DNA of 64,000 bases, from the NCBI GenBank assembly GCA_951394045.1, contig OX595989.1, positions 62,001-126,000 of the forward strand, in the 5' to 3' direction. The DNA comes from Nitzschia sp. DOCU1. Its lineage: Eukaryota > Bacillariophyta > Bacillariophyceae > Bacillariales > Bacillariaceae. The notes under the pieces are model-generated. The model had not been told where the DNA came from. It ran no database searches and was given only the letters and a program-made list of their open reading frames with translations. Positions within the stretch are counted from its first letter, which is position 1. Each line of letters starts with the position of its first letter. The translations under genes and the position numbers were made by a program. Positions 32,321-43,079 of this stretch are shown piece after piece.

Positions 32321-34955
32321 AGGATCAACGCACGTTATGTATTATGCGAGAACGATGCCACCCAGCTAGCTACTCATAGCCAGCACGATTATTGACGCAA
32401 CTGTTTCTCTACTAGAGCTAGTCCTCCCGCTGGCGGTTCCAATCTTTACTACTTTAATTCAGCACGGAAAACGCCATCGCAACGCAACTAGACATTTATC
32501 ATATATCTAGCTATTAATCGAACCGATTGGCTGAATTTGTTCACGCAACAAATTACTGAGCCCCACCGCTACGTCAAAGCTGTTCGATATGGATGGGGTA
32601 GGCCACAGCTGCTCTGCCCGGAGGAGAGCTCCCTCTACCCACATACGGGAGGGAGATCCGCCTTGAGTTTGTGATAGCATCGCCTTTGTCAAAGTGGCAC
32701 AACAAGGAATCTTAACTTCCAACACCGGGGGACGTTTGAATCTGGAACCCCAAACCAGAGTATTCCTTGTTGCGTGCACTTGACTCGCTATCTAGGTGAG
32801 ATCTTGAGGGACAATAATAATCGTAGAGATGGCAACAGCCGTTGAACTTGAAAATCGATGTAAGACGGCAGCAGCCGCAGAACACCAGACGCCTGCAAAA
32901 GGGGGGGGAAGAACAGGGTATAAGTAGCACTGCGGGAGAGAAATACGAAAATACGATCAAACGGCACCAGACAATGCGCACTTACCATGAAGACACCGAA
33001 TACATGCACACATACATCCACCCACACCACAACCGACCTGCAAAAAAAGGAGAGGACTCAACTTTCCAACAACAGATCCGGCCAACAAGGTAGCTTTGAT
33101 TGCAAAAGTGAAGCCTTTGCCGTCGCGCCAACGCCTTCGTTCTCATCAATCTTCTCCCCTTTCCAAAGTAGCCCTCACAAACAAAACCTCATCCGACGAC
33201 ATTCCTAAGCAATCCTCTTCTATTCCCTTGGAGGCCAATTTTTTCTGATGGAGTCCAATCATTGGGGTCGTAGATGTCTGCGTTACCATGTTCGGGACTG
33301 GAACATGCCACAGCACCCACTCATCCGCCAACTTGCTGCATCCAACGTGGGACGGGGGGTTCCGGGGTCAATGGTGTATCACTGGCTTTGCCCCCAGTGC
33401 CCCAAGCCATGCCGGTTGCCCCCCTTCCCACTCCTCTTCTTTCGGCTGTCACCTCACAAATTACATATATTTTTAGTAGCCAGGCGGGGATGTACCTGCA
33501 CACAAGGGAATGAAAAGAGAACGCTTTTGGAGCCGTGGTCGGTAATACTTGCAACAGCTAAAATAGAACGAGGACAATCTTGTGAGAACCAAAGAACATC
33601 AGCACGACAGCAAAGAACTCACCTTGAAGCAAAGCCACTCTGTCAACAATCGTACGATCCTTCCCGGCGTGCTACCGCCCCATGCCACGAAACCGTGGGA
33701 GGATGCTACGGTAGCTTTTAGGGTCCCACCCACGGGGACCCCAGAAAGGATTGACACCACCTGGACTGCCGCCACCACAGCAATCCACAGATCTGTTGAA
33801 AGAAAGAGAGAAACAAAAGACAGAACACGAGCGAGGATCGATCCCGGCGTGCTGCCGACGGCAGCTTTTAGGATCCCACCCATGGGGACCCCAGGACATT
33901 GTTTTGCAACAAAACATCCAGGCGTGCTTTCCATCGGAGCTTTTGAGGTCCTACCCATGGGGACCCCAGGACGTCATCTCCAAACTTGATGAACTGCCGA
34001 CTTTCCTGCGAGACAAACAGCAGCCGGAGGCGCTGCTGGAGAACTGTCATCTTCATCATCGTCGTGAAGTTCACGGCGATGCTGATGAAGAAAGGAGCAA
34101 CACAGATTGATCCTTTCGCGAAAAAGTGACCTCGATTGAGTGAAAAAGTGATGGATTTGTTGGAAGGAATGCCGAGATCCGAGCGGTTTCTGCGGTGGTT
34201 TGCGAGCAGTTTCGATATGTTTCCCACGATGAGCTTCCACGGTCGCTGAAAGTAATCCACATTCATCATTCCCCAGTTCGCCAAGAAATTGCCTCCAAGT
34301 CCGCACTAGCTTTGATTGTGGCGTCTAAAGACCACTTATCCATGTTGATTGCTGCATTTTCCTTTCCTCCATAGTCATCGAGTGTTTGTGATCCTTAAAT
34401 GGTCATCCAGCAAGTCCAGCGTTGTCGCTGGATGCGTGCTAACTACCGTATGGATCGCGAAAGATCTTCGACGTGTGTGTGTGCAGATGCGCGTGGTAAA
34501 AGCTCATGTGTTACCGCGGCGGCCGGTCATCAGAGGTCATGAAAGCACGTGCAATTCTTCTGGCGCGCCTGCCTCCCGCATCAATGACCCTTTGACCTCT
34601 TTGACCACTTATCGAATCTCTACTCTGCAACAAATAGAGCCGGTAGTGCAAAGCATTGCAGAGTACGTAGATAGCTGGCTACTACGGTAGCTATGACTAC
34701 AGACTACTGCTAGCTCCCTTGTCTAACTTTTGTTCTAGCTTCTGCGGTTACGGGAGCCAGACGACCGCAGCTTCCTCGCTTCTAGGAGCGACGGTATAAA
34801 GATAATGCAAGCATCGTGGGCACTCGTTCTTTCTATCGGCGGGATAGTAAAGAACTGTACTGTCAGCAGCAGCAATCATGACTACTATTAGCTAGTAACA
34901 ACTATGTATTGTCTCATTCCCTGATATTTGTTGTGGCGACACCGTCCTACTACTT
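32321..34955. repeat. Segmental duplication, copy 2 (left part, before the transposon)
   Basis: Nearly identical to 10208-12888, including the three GC-rich tandem units. It stops at 34955, where the 16.5-kb transposon begins. The rest of the duplicated block resumes at 51482. The intervening element is absent from copy 1, which passes directly from ttgttgtggcgacac ... to ... gatgttggcc-cgaatcgtt. Copy 2 shows about the same number of scattered substitutions and small indels throughout, so it is a non-coding, drifting duplicate. Confidence 0.85.
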
Positions 34956-34988
34956 CATCAGGAAAGGGAAAATATGGGGGTACCCATA
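34956..34988 (+). repeat. Left terminal inverted repeat
   Basis: 33 bp identical to the reverse complement of 51449-51481. It overlaps a potential hairpin: atggggg-ta at 34974-34982 pairs with taccccccat at 34991-35000. Confidence 0.95.
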
Positions 34989-35357
34989 AGTACCCCCCAT
35001 TTTTTCCTTACATGTGGTCATTTTCCCCCATATCCACAGCAATTTTCCCCCTCACTAAAGGCGCCCTCCCCCCCAAGTAAGTAGGATCCCATTCACTAAC
35101 CCTCTCACCCCATTGACAAATGCACACTTTGGCAATCACCACAGGAACCCCTCCATTCGGACCTCCCCAATAGCCATTTCCCATTCAGCCGACAACCAAC
35201 ATGGAAGCAACCCCCCATTGCCGACACGTAACACTCTCTTTTCAACATTTTCAATCCACCGTTCCCGACCCCCCCACCCCCTCCCTCTACAACTTTTCCG
35301 TTACGGACACCAAATCGTAACGACATTCGACCCGCAGCACCAACGCCCAAAAATCGA
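34989..35357. other. Left subterminal region of the transposon
   Basis: Pyrimidine-rich on the plus strand with long C runs (for example 35067-35074 and 35271-35280). It contains the second hairpin arm beside the TIR and presumably the promoter of the PIP-box gene. No array is present here. Confidence 0.5.
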
Positions 35358-35717
35358 ATGACACCCCCCTCCAACATGCCCAAATCCTCATTATCAGAGA
35401 GATCCTCCATCAACATGAAGAATAAAAAGCGGAGTTCCACTGGGTCACCCCCACCTATCCCCCAGCTACGCCCCATCAATCTTTGCGAACCACGGCGAGC
35501 TGATTGTCGTATGAAAGTTCACTGCGACTGTGACATATGCTGGCGGGAAGTACGCAAACTACCACCCAAGCCAACAGAGGATGAAGTCAAAGCCAGAGAA
35601 CTGCTCCAGATCACCGAACGTCTCAACAAGAAGGCCGAGAGAGACGCCAAACGGGGGGTCAAGAAGGGCACCCAATCTTCAATCCTTTCCTTTTTTGTTT
35701 CACTAAACGAAACCTGA
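35358..35717 (+). CDS. Small transposon protein with Cys/His cluster and C-terminal PIP box
   Basis: 119 aa from ATG to TGA. The N-terminal 40 residues are Ser/Pro/basic. A cluster C43, C50, H55, C56, C58, C61 (core CRMKVHCDCDICW) could bind zinc. A charged helix with TEDEVKARELLQITERLNKK follows. Residues 106-113 read QSSILSFF, an exact match to the PCNA-interacting consensus Q-x-x-[ILM]-x-x-[FY]-[FY], placed as usual at the extreme C-terminus. What is seen is the motif and the cluster; binding to PCNA is inference. It is the outermost gene on the left, near the dioxygenase-like gene (convergent, 41 bp apart). I know no named family for the rest. An upstream exon cannot be excluded. Confidence 0.65.
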   Translation: MTPPSNMPKSSLSERSSINMKNKKRSSTGSPPPIPQLRPINLCEPRRADCRMKVHCDCDICWREVRKLPPKPTEDEVKARELLQITERLNKKAERDAKRGVKKGTQSSILSFFVSLNET

Positions 35718-35758
35718 TAATTCCAATAGGCAAATTCACCTCATTAATAGAAAATTTA

Positions 35759-36649
35759 TTATTCACTATTATCAGTATATCTCAATCTCTCATCGCCGTG
35801 AAAAAGTATTACCAGGCGTTTAGCCGGAAACTCGGTGCCTTCCCAGGCTGCTGTCCCATGTTCCAATTCAACTGCATCAAGCAGAAGAACCGACCCTACA
35901 TCCACGGAACACTCCCTTTCCTTTGTCTCGTTTCCTCTCTTTCCTTTCGGTGGCTTCAACTTTATCGATGCACAGCTTTTTCCACTGTCGTACACCATTG
36001 GTATCCAAAATACCAAAGGGTATTTGCCACCCGGCCCCGGTTCCTTTGCCTCGTACTCCTCCACGTCCCTGTGGAGAGCTCCAGCACTTTTATTCCACGG
36101 AGTTGAATGGACTATGGTGACATCCACGAAGCGTTTGTCTTTCCATCCCATACCAGCCAACAATCCTTCACAGAACGCACCCAAGACCGGACAATCCTGA
36201 TCCAACTTTTCCACAAGTGCTCCCTCAAACAACAAACATGTATTGATCCTTTTGTCAAATTTGAAACAAGCTCGAGCGGGCTTTCGCCTCAACAACTCCA
36301 TGCTCAATTTCTCCATAAAAACAAGGTCTAACACATTGCGAAGATGGATGTACCTCCGCACACTCCACTCCTCCTCCCAATCACTCCATTTCCGATATTT
36401 TTTGCTCTTGCCCGTCCCCACCGTCAAGGTACATCATGTCTTTCGCCGAAACTTCAACGTTGACGCTAGATAATTGCCTGCTAAATAAGCCATCTCTCTT
36501 GCCGCCTTTTCCTTTTCTTCGAAACTTTTCGACTCGCTCATCGTCTTTACTCTCTTTCCATTTTCACGTCTCCATCGGACACGCCGACTCTTATCTGTGA
36601 TTGATGACAACTCCACAAACTCCACCACGTCCTTCCGTGCAAACGGCAT
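35759..36649 (-). CDS. 2-oxoglutarate/Fe(II) dioxygenase-like protein, in-frame TGA
   Basis: The minus strand is open from ATG at 36649 to the stop at 35759 in one frame except for a single TGA at 36434-36436. The part after the TGA (numbered from 36427) has a jelly-roll dioxygenase signature: H119-R-D121 in SAGALHRDVEEYE, strand PLVFWIPMVYD, SVDVGSVLLLDAVELEHG with H190, and R204 in FPAKRLVILFHG. HxD ... H ... R, with R fourteen residues after H, is the metal and 2-oxoglutarate pattern. The N-terminal part is basic (KSRRVRWRRENGKRV). No ATG follows the TGA until well inside, so either a nonsense mutation, a short intron over the TGA, or readthrough is involved. Substrate unknown; HRD also occurs in TET-type DNA dioxygenases, which is only suggestive. 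Its 5' end faces the 117-bp array. Confidence 0.65.
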
Positions 36650-36749
36650 TATGTCACAAACTCAAACTCTCCAAAGCTCGAAGGGTATTTCTCTGAATTT
36701 TTGTTGCCGCAATACCCATGTGCTCCTATCCCTCTCCGTGTCTCTGCAA

Positions 36750-37985
36750 GTACACCACCACTGTACCCTCCATTGCGTCTTTTTAACTGAAAAACGGCTC
36801 AATCTGAAGAAAATCACGCCCGCACAGCCACACCGTCCATAACAGTCAATACAGTCAAATCCCCTGCATTTTCACCACTGTACCCTCCACTGCGCCTTTT
36901 TAACTGAAAAACGGCTCAATCTGAAGAAAATCACGCCCGCACAGCCACACCGACCCTAACAGTCAATGCAGTCCAATCTCCTGTAATTTCACCACTGTAC
37001 CCTCCATTGCGTCCTTTTAACTGAAAAACGGCTCAATCTGAAGAAAATCATGCCCGCACAGCCACACCGTCCATAACAGTCAATCCAGTCCAATCTCCTG
37101 TAATTTCACCACTGTACCCTCCACTGCGCCTTTTTAACTGAAAAACGGCTCAATCTGAAGAAAATCACGCCCGCACAGCCACACCGACCCTAACAGTCAA
37201 TGCAGTCCAATCTCCTGTAATTTCACCACTGTACCCTCCATTGCGTCCTTTTAACTGAAAAACGGCTCAATCTGAAGAAAATCACGCCCGCACAGCCACA
37301 CCGTCCATAACAGTCAATCCAGTCCAATCTCCTGTAATTTCACCACTGTACCCTCCATTGCGTCCTTTTAACTGAAAAACGGCTCAATCTGAAGAAAATC
37401 ACGCCCGCACAGCCACGCCGACCCTAACAGTCAATGCAGTCAAATCCCTCGCAATTTCACCACTGTACCCTCCACTGCGCCTTTTTAACTGAAAAACGGC
37501 TCAATCTGAAGAAAATCACGCCCGCACAGCCACGCTGACCCTAACAGTCAATGCAGTCAAATCCCTTGCAATTTCACCACTGTACCCTCCACTGCGCCTT
37601 TTTAACCGAAAAACGGCTCAATCTGAAGAAAATCACGCCCGCACAGCCACACCGACCATAACAGTCAATTTAGTCCAATCTCCTGCAATTTCACCACTGT
37701 ACCCTCCATTGCGTCTTTTTAACTGAAAAACGGCTCAATCTGAAGAAAATCACGCCCGCACAGCCACACCGACCATAACAGTCAATTTAGTCCAATCTCC
37801 TGTAATTTCAACAATGTACCCTCCATTGCGTCTTTTTAACTGAAAAACGGCTCAATCTGTAGAAAATCACGCCCGCACAGCCACACCGACCATAACAGTC
37901 AATTCAGTCAAATCACCTGCAATTTTACCACTGTTCCCTCCATAATGCCTTTTTAACTGAAAAACGGCTCAATCTGAAGAAATTC
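36750..37985. repeat. Left 117-bp tandem array (about 10.5 copies)
   Basis: The landmark ctgtaccctcca (one copy variant) recurs at 36761, 36878, 36995, 37112, 37229, 37346, 37463, 37580, 37697, 37814 and 37931: exactly 117 bp each time. Each unit contains tttttaactgaaaaacggctc, aatctgaagaaaatcacgc, ccgcacagccac and aacagtcaat. It begins about 100 bp upstream of the minus-strand dioxygenase-like gene and ends about 195 bp before the plus-strand large gene, so it is the shared upstream region of a divergent pair. The reverse-complement array lies at 47935-49485. Likely promoter and/or transposase-related binding sites (inference). Confidence 0.92.
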
Positions 37986-38065
37986 CAGCAGGCAGTCATC
38001 CAAAGTCCAGCAGCCAGTCATCCGTTGGGTGCTTGCTCCAAAAGCTGCTTCACACCCCGCCCCCA

Positions 38066-38176
38066 CCCTGATGTTGTTGTTGTTTCCTCCATTCGTTCTT
38101 TTTCATCTGGCCGGGCCCGTAAAATTATTGTTATTTCCTTCATTTGTTCTTTTTCATCTGGCCGGGCCCGTAAAAT
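38066..38176 (+). repeat. Short tandem duplication upstream of the large gene
   Basis: Two copies of a unit of about 50 bp: tgtttcctcc-ttcgttctttttcatctggccgggcccgtaaaat, the first ending about 38126 and the second about 38175. The second copy runs into the ATG at 38180. Confidence 0.7.
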
Positions 38177-38179
38177 CTC

Positions 38180-41100
38180 ATGCAATCCGGGAAGCCATTC
38201 ACAACCACCCGCAACAAACTCTTCTTCCCCTGCCCCTTCCAAGGGCCAAATTTTGTCTCATTGCAGTCGCCCCTCTACATTTCGATTTGCGCCTTTTCCT
38301 GGCCTGACGTTGAGATATGCAAGGTCCTCACTCATTTACTCAACGTTGGTATTTTAATCCGTCTCTGCCAACACCCCGTTGCATCGGTCAAAGGTGGATT
38401 ATTGTTTGATGTTGGAGTATCCAACACTATTCACCCTGAGGCGGTCCAAACCATTCCCGATCCCAATTGGTTCCCCTTATTCTGGTGTCACTACGTCCAT
38501 CAATTGCACGAGGCAGAGTACAAGCTGACATCCACATATCAACGCCATAAAGAAAAACAAAGGGAAAGGTATTATGAAAGCCATGTCGGAAAAAAAAGGG
38601 AACAGTATTCAGGGGGCAAAGAGCAGTCTGGGCCAGCGGCGAGGAAGGGGAAGTTCGAGACTGAGACCGGAACTGACTTCATCTCAACCTTTCTGCCCTC
38701 TGGATCTCCATGTGCTTCGCCTGCAGCAACGTCCCCCCCCCTTGTAACACCGCCCTCGACTCTACCTCCTGTCCTCTACATCGACCGGCCACATGTGCGA
38801 CCGTCTTCCCTTTCCGACCTGCTTCAATCTGTTGACAGTGAATTTAACAACACTACAACTTACTCATCAGACCCACATGCCGGTCATGACGGGAACAAGG
38901 ATGATTACAGCAGCCTCAACACAGCATGTGTTCTGGACGAATTTGGGGGAGACATCGGTGCCAAGGAACAAGGGAAGGCAGCACCGCCGCCAGTGTATCT
39001 ACCAACCTTTGCCTCACTGTTCTTTTTTTTCCGACCTGCTTCAATCTGTTGACAGTGAATTTAACAACACTACAACTTACTCATCAGACCCACATGCCGG
39101 TCATGACGGGAACAAGGATGATTACAGCAGCCTCAACACAGCATGTGTTCTGGACGAATTTGGGGGAGACATCGGTGCCAAGGAACAAGGGAAGGCAGCA
39201 CCGCCGCCAGTGTATCTACCAACCTTTGCCTCACTGTTCGATTCGGGTAACAATGAACTTTGCAAAGACGGGGACAGCTGTGTAGACATTGGTGGTGCTC
39301 AGGAGGCACTCGAGGAACAAGAGGATGCGGAACGCGCCCCATGGCAAGCCGACGACATAGGCAAGATCGACTACGAGTTCCTCGAAATAGCGGACAGCGA
39401 GTTCAACAGCGACGGCGAAGACCACGGCATTAGCATTGACAACGGCGGTGCTCGCGACGACGACATGGACAAGGAAGGTGTTCCTGGGGAAGGCGACTGC
39501 AGCGACGGCGAAGACTACGGCATTAGCACCGACAACGGCGGTGCTCGCGACGACGACATGGACAAGGAAGGTGTTCCTGGAGAAGGCGACTGCCCTGATG
39601 CTGCTGATGCCAACACCAACATTCCTCACGACCAAGGCGGCCAGTACGACGATAACTTGTCTAGAATGGATACGTTAATTCTACGCATTGCGTCTACCGC
39701 CCCAAGTAAACGTCTACTCTTTCTCTTCATGCGTCAAGAAGGGCAGATGTCGTCCCATACCCCGGCAGAGATTCTCGAAACGGCCTGCACAAAGTCACTG
39801 TCCTTGTTATCGCTTCACAGGGACATGGCTCGTGTCAACTGTGCCAAGTCTTTTGGTTTCGAGGTCCATACTCTCAGCCGTCAGTCTAGTGACCACCCAC
39901 ATCACCTTTCTTTTGATGTCAGGTTGTCAGTGGAGCACTCTGCCTCAAGAAATCTGCCTGCCGCCTTCAGTGGCTACTTCCAGGTCTGCTGTGATGTCAT
40001 CTGGATGCCAGCTAGCTACGAGGACCAGATCTACAGCCCATCATTCTTCAACCGCTTCCTGCCCAGCCTCCTACCGCGCCTTGCGCCGGGAGGTTCAATC
40101 CACTTGCCGGCAACGCCACACGTCTTTTCGGGTCTGATGCAAAGCGGATTGGTCAAAGAGGGTGGCTGTCTTGTCCGGTTTCTCACACCAGACTTGGTGG
40201 CTGCGGAAAATATCTTGGCAATCGTTGGAGAGGCCTATGTCACAAAAGAAAACTTGGGAAAGCACCCTCCAAGTGCCTACTACCTGCAGCCTCACTACGG
40301 ATTGTCGTACGAGCAATGTCGGAACATCTGCGGCGGATTGGCGGATATCCTTGCTTTCCATCCCGGGAACCATAGGCGAGATCCAGATCAAGAGGAGCCC
40401 AGGGTTGTCGCCTTGGTGATCAAGCGACGACTACCAGAGAAGCGTCTTCCGGGGCTCCGTCCAAGGCAGTGGGTCCGACTTACGCAGGATAATTTTGAGG
40501 AAGAAAGTCAGCAGGAGACCACAGAGAAGGAGGGCGATGAATGGCTCGAGGGAGTTGACGGAAGTGGGTTGCCTCAGAGACATGTGTCCAACCTCGCCCG
40601 CAAGAAAGCCTGGAGCCGACAAGTTTTCTTGAAGCTAATGAGCCTCGACCCAGTGGGTCCCTGCGCCGACAATTGGACCCACACTGTCATCATTTTTCCG
40701 CGTGAAATCTCGCCTCAACTTTCAAGCCAGTCGGTTTATTCCAAGTTGTGTTTGCACCAACCTTCGTCCATGATGTTGTTTTTCCGAGAAGAAATGGTTG
40801 CTGTGCAGAAGGGGGAATGTCAGCTGGTGATGAGCTTTGGACTGCGGGTTGCCCCACACGGTGTTCTTGGCAGGGAAGGTCTTCGTGCCTTGGCCCGAAA
40901 AATCCAGTTCGAGATTAAGTATCTTTCGAATGACGTCGATCATCAGTATGAGCCCGCGCTCCCCTACCAACCAGTCGTCGTCAACACAACCAAAGGGGCC
41001 GCTGGGTATGACCGTTCTTTGTCCCTTATGAAAATTGGCTTTCCCCAGCAATGTTTCGGCCTCGACCTGCTGACAACCTTCCGGCGAATTTGCGAGATGG

Positions 41101-43004
41101 GTTATGAAAAAGGGTTCCTTGACCTCATTGTTGAATATGGAACAAAGGACAGTCGTGGGCCCTTCGTCACCTGCCACATGGGCCCCGCCGTGCAAGATGC
41201 CAATGGATGGATACGCAACAACGATGTTTCAGTGGCGATTCCTGGGTTGTACACATCAACCGCCCACGCACCGAGCGACTTCCGTGAGTGGAAAAGGCTT
41301 TTGAATCTCGTGTTGACCGACGGCATGATCCGTCGAATGCTAAGTGGGAGCGACCGTGAGTTGCAGGGGAAATTGACAGTAGAGGAGAAACAGGTTGCTG
41401 GCGAGTTTTTCTACAACTACTTGATGCTGGATCCAACAACTTTGGATGAATTTATATTCTCTCCTGGAATGACTGACGGCATTGGGGATTCCGGTGTGCA
41501 TTTAGACACCATGAATGCAGTGGAGACTCTCCACGACCACAACAACTGGGGGATCTACTATCACGAGGACCTCCGCCATTGTTTAACTGAGGAATCCCTC
41601 AAAAAACTACAGGCCATTAAGATGACCACCACAAACAAGTTTTCAATTCACTTGTCTTACGGCCGGTTCATCATCATGAGCCAGGCCCGCAAGTTGATGA
41701 ACAAGGATGCCGATGCCTACACGCTGGCCATGATGGAAGCTGCTGATCAAGAACACGAGTTGTCGTTGGGGTGGCTGGGGACAGCCAGGCATGAACGTTT
41801 CCTTCGGTTCTTGAAGGACCAAGACAACAGCTACAACTTCAAGACTTGTGTGGGGATGGCCAGGGCAACCATTGTAAAAGAGGGTTCAAACCGGGATCTT
41901 TTTCTAGGAACGGCAGCCTATTGCTGGTTTCGGCTGTTGGATCATTACCCTACCCTGAAGTGGAGGCACTACGACGAGTACTGCGCCGCGGTTGCAAGGG
42001 AGGTCAACGGAATCATTTTGCTGGTGCAAGTCACCGAATTCTTCCTAGAGTCAGAGGTGGGACAACGAATGTTTTGGGAAGAGTTGGTGGAAAACGACCA
42101 AGTTGGACGGCTATTTTGGATATTCAGGGTTGCCATGATGCGGCATGATGACGAAAAGAGGAGCCTCGAAAAGCCACGAGGCTCGGAGCAAAACCGGTGG
42201 GTCGTTTCCGGTTCGACCATATACAGGGGGGATCAGGACATGGACAAGGTTGTTGCCTTTGTTACCTTTGTGTCGGAGCAGTTTAAAATCATCCGGCATT
42301 CCACCGACTTGACCCAGCAGGTTGATGTGTGTCGGACTATGGTTGACAAGAGGTTACGAAAGGGGTTGGTGGCGGACGGAATCTTTGACATGTCTGGTGT
42401 TCGGGGAACTTTCCTTGTCCACCTGGCAGCTTATGTCCAGGCCATACCCCCGTGCTTTGCTTCTTGGGCATCCATCAAACGACCTGATGGAAAAATTTCA
42501 AGGACGAAAGGAGCTGGCTGCTATCGATTCATCAACAACGTCATGAGGGATGCCTACCCCACCCGTTATTCCGAGAATTTGAACACAGAGGAAGTAAGAT
42601 CCGTGGTTGACAAGACGATTGCCAACATGGTCAAGTCAGGGAGGCAGGTCGACTATGCCTTCATCGACCAGAATGGTTGCCTCAATGCAAGGCGGATGTT
42701 TTCAAGTGACGGGACGGACAAGAGAAAGAATGACCTGGCTTTCTTCCATGCGGAAGGGACAATGTTCCTTCCGATCCAATCACGGGTATTATCCTGTATC
42801 AAGGACAGTGGGCTCTCTCAACGATCACTGAGGTTCTTTGTCAGGGATAGGTGGTACCTGTTGGCGGACTATCGCCCGCCGGTGCCGACTACTGGACTGG
42901 ATGAGTGTGCAATCCATAGCAAGTCCTGGGGATCTGGCACAATGGGAGAATTCCGCCGTAGTCGTTTGCTGGGAAAAGATGGGGATCTTATCCTGGTTGT
43001 TTGA
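38180..43004 (+). pseudogene. Large transposon protein with methyltransferase-like segment, frame broken by 217-bp duplication
   Basis: Two overlapping frames make one gene. The first (ATG 38180 to 39052) supplies the N-terminus; the second (open to 43004, over 1,300 codons) supplies the rest. The break is a 217-bp tandem duplication: the block from cgacctgcttcaatctg at 38815 repeats at 39032, and 217 is not a multiple of three. A 29-residue acidic repeat (DNGGARDDDMDKEGVPGEGD) occurs twice near 39430-39590. About 39820-40190 resembles the second half of a Rossmann methyltransferase: CDVIWMPASYEDQ, then FLPSLLPRLAPGGSIHLP; no glycine-rich motif I is clear. Around 41490-41545 GVHLDTMNAVETLHDHN offers an HxD pair. 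The C-terminal 500 residues match nothing I know. A splice bypassing one copy could rescue it. Confidence 0.6.
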
Positions 43005-43079
43005 AGACATCTTTCATATCACTAACACTGTATAACTCTACTAGGAATTATTGTATGAAGACATATTTCAAATCTCTAA

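Noticed and set aside
10208..34955. LTR retrotransposon with 2.6-kb LTRs at 10208-12894 and 32321-34955
   Set aside because: The similarity continues into the neighbouring gene (to 14350 / 52905), ends lack tg...ca termini, and the interval holds ordinary host genes without reverse transcriptase or integrase.
36434..36436. Selenocysteine codon in the dioxygenase-like gene
   Set aside because: Diatoms have selenoproteins, but no downstream hairpin was identified by eye and the position is outside the catalytic core; a nonsense mutation or short intron is simpler.
36750..37985. CRISPR-like array
   Set aside because: The whole 117-bp unit repeats with no alternation of conserved repeat and unique spacer, and the context is eukaryotic.
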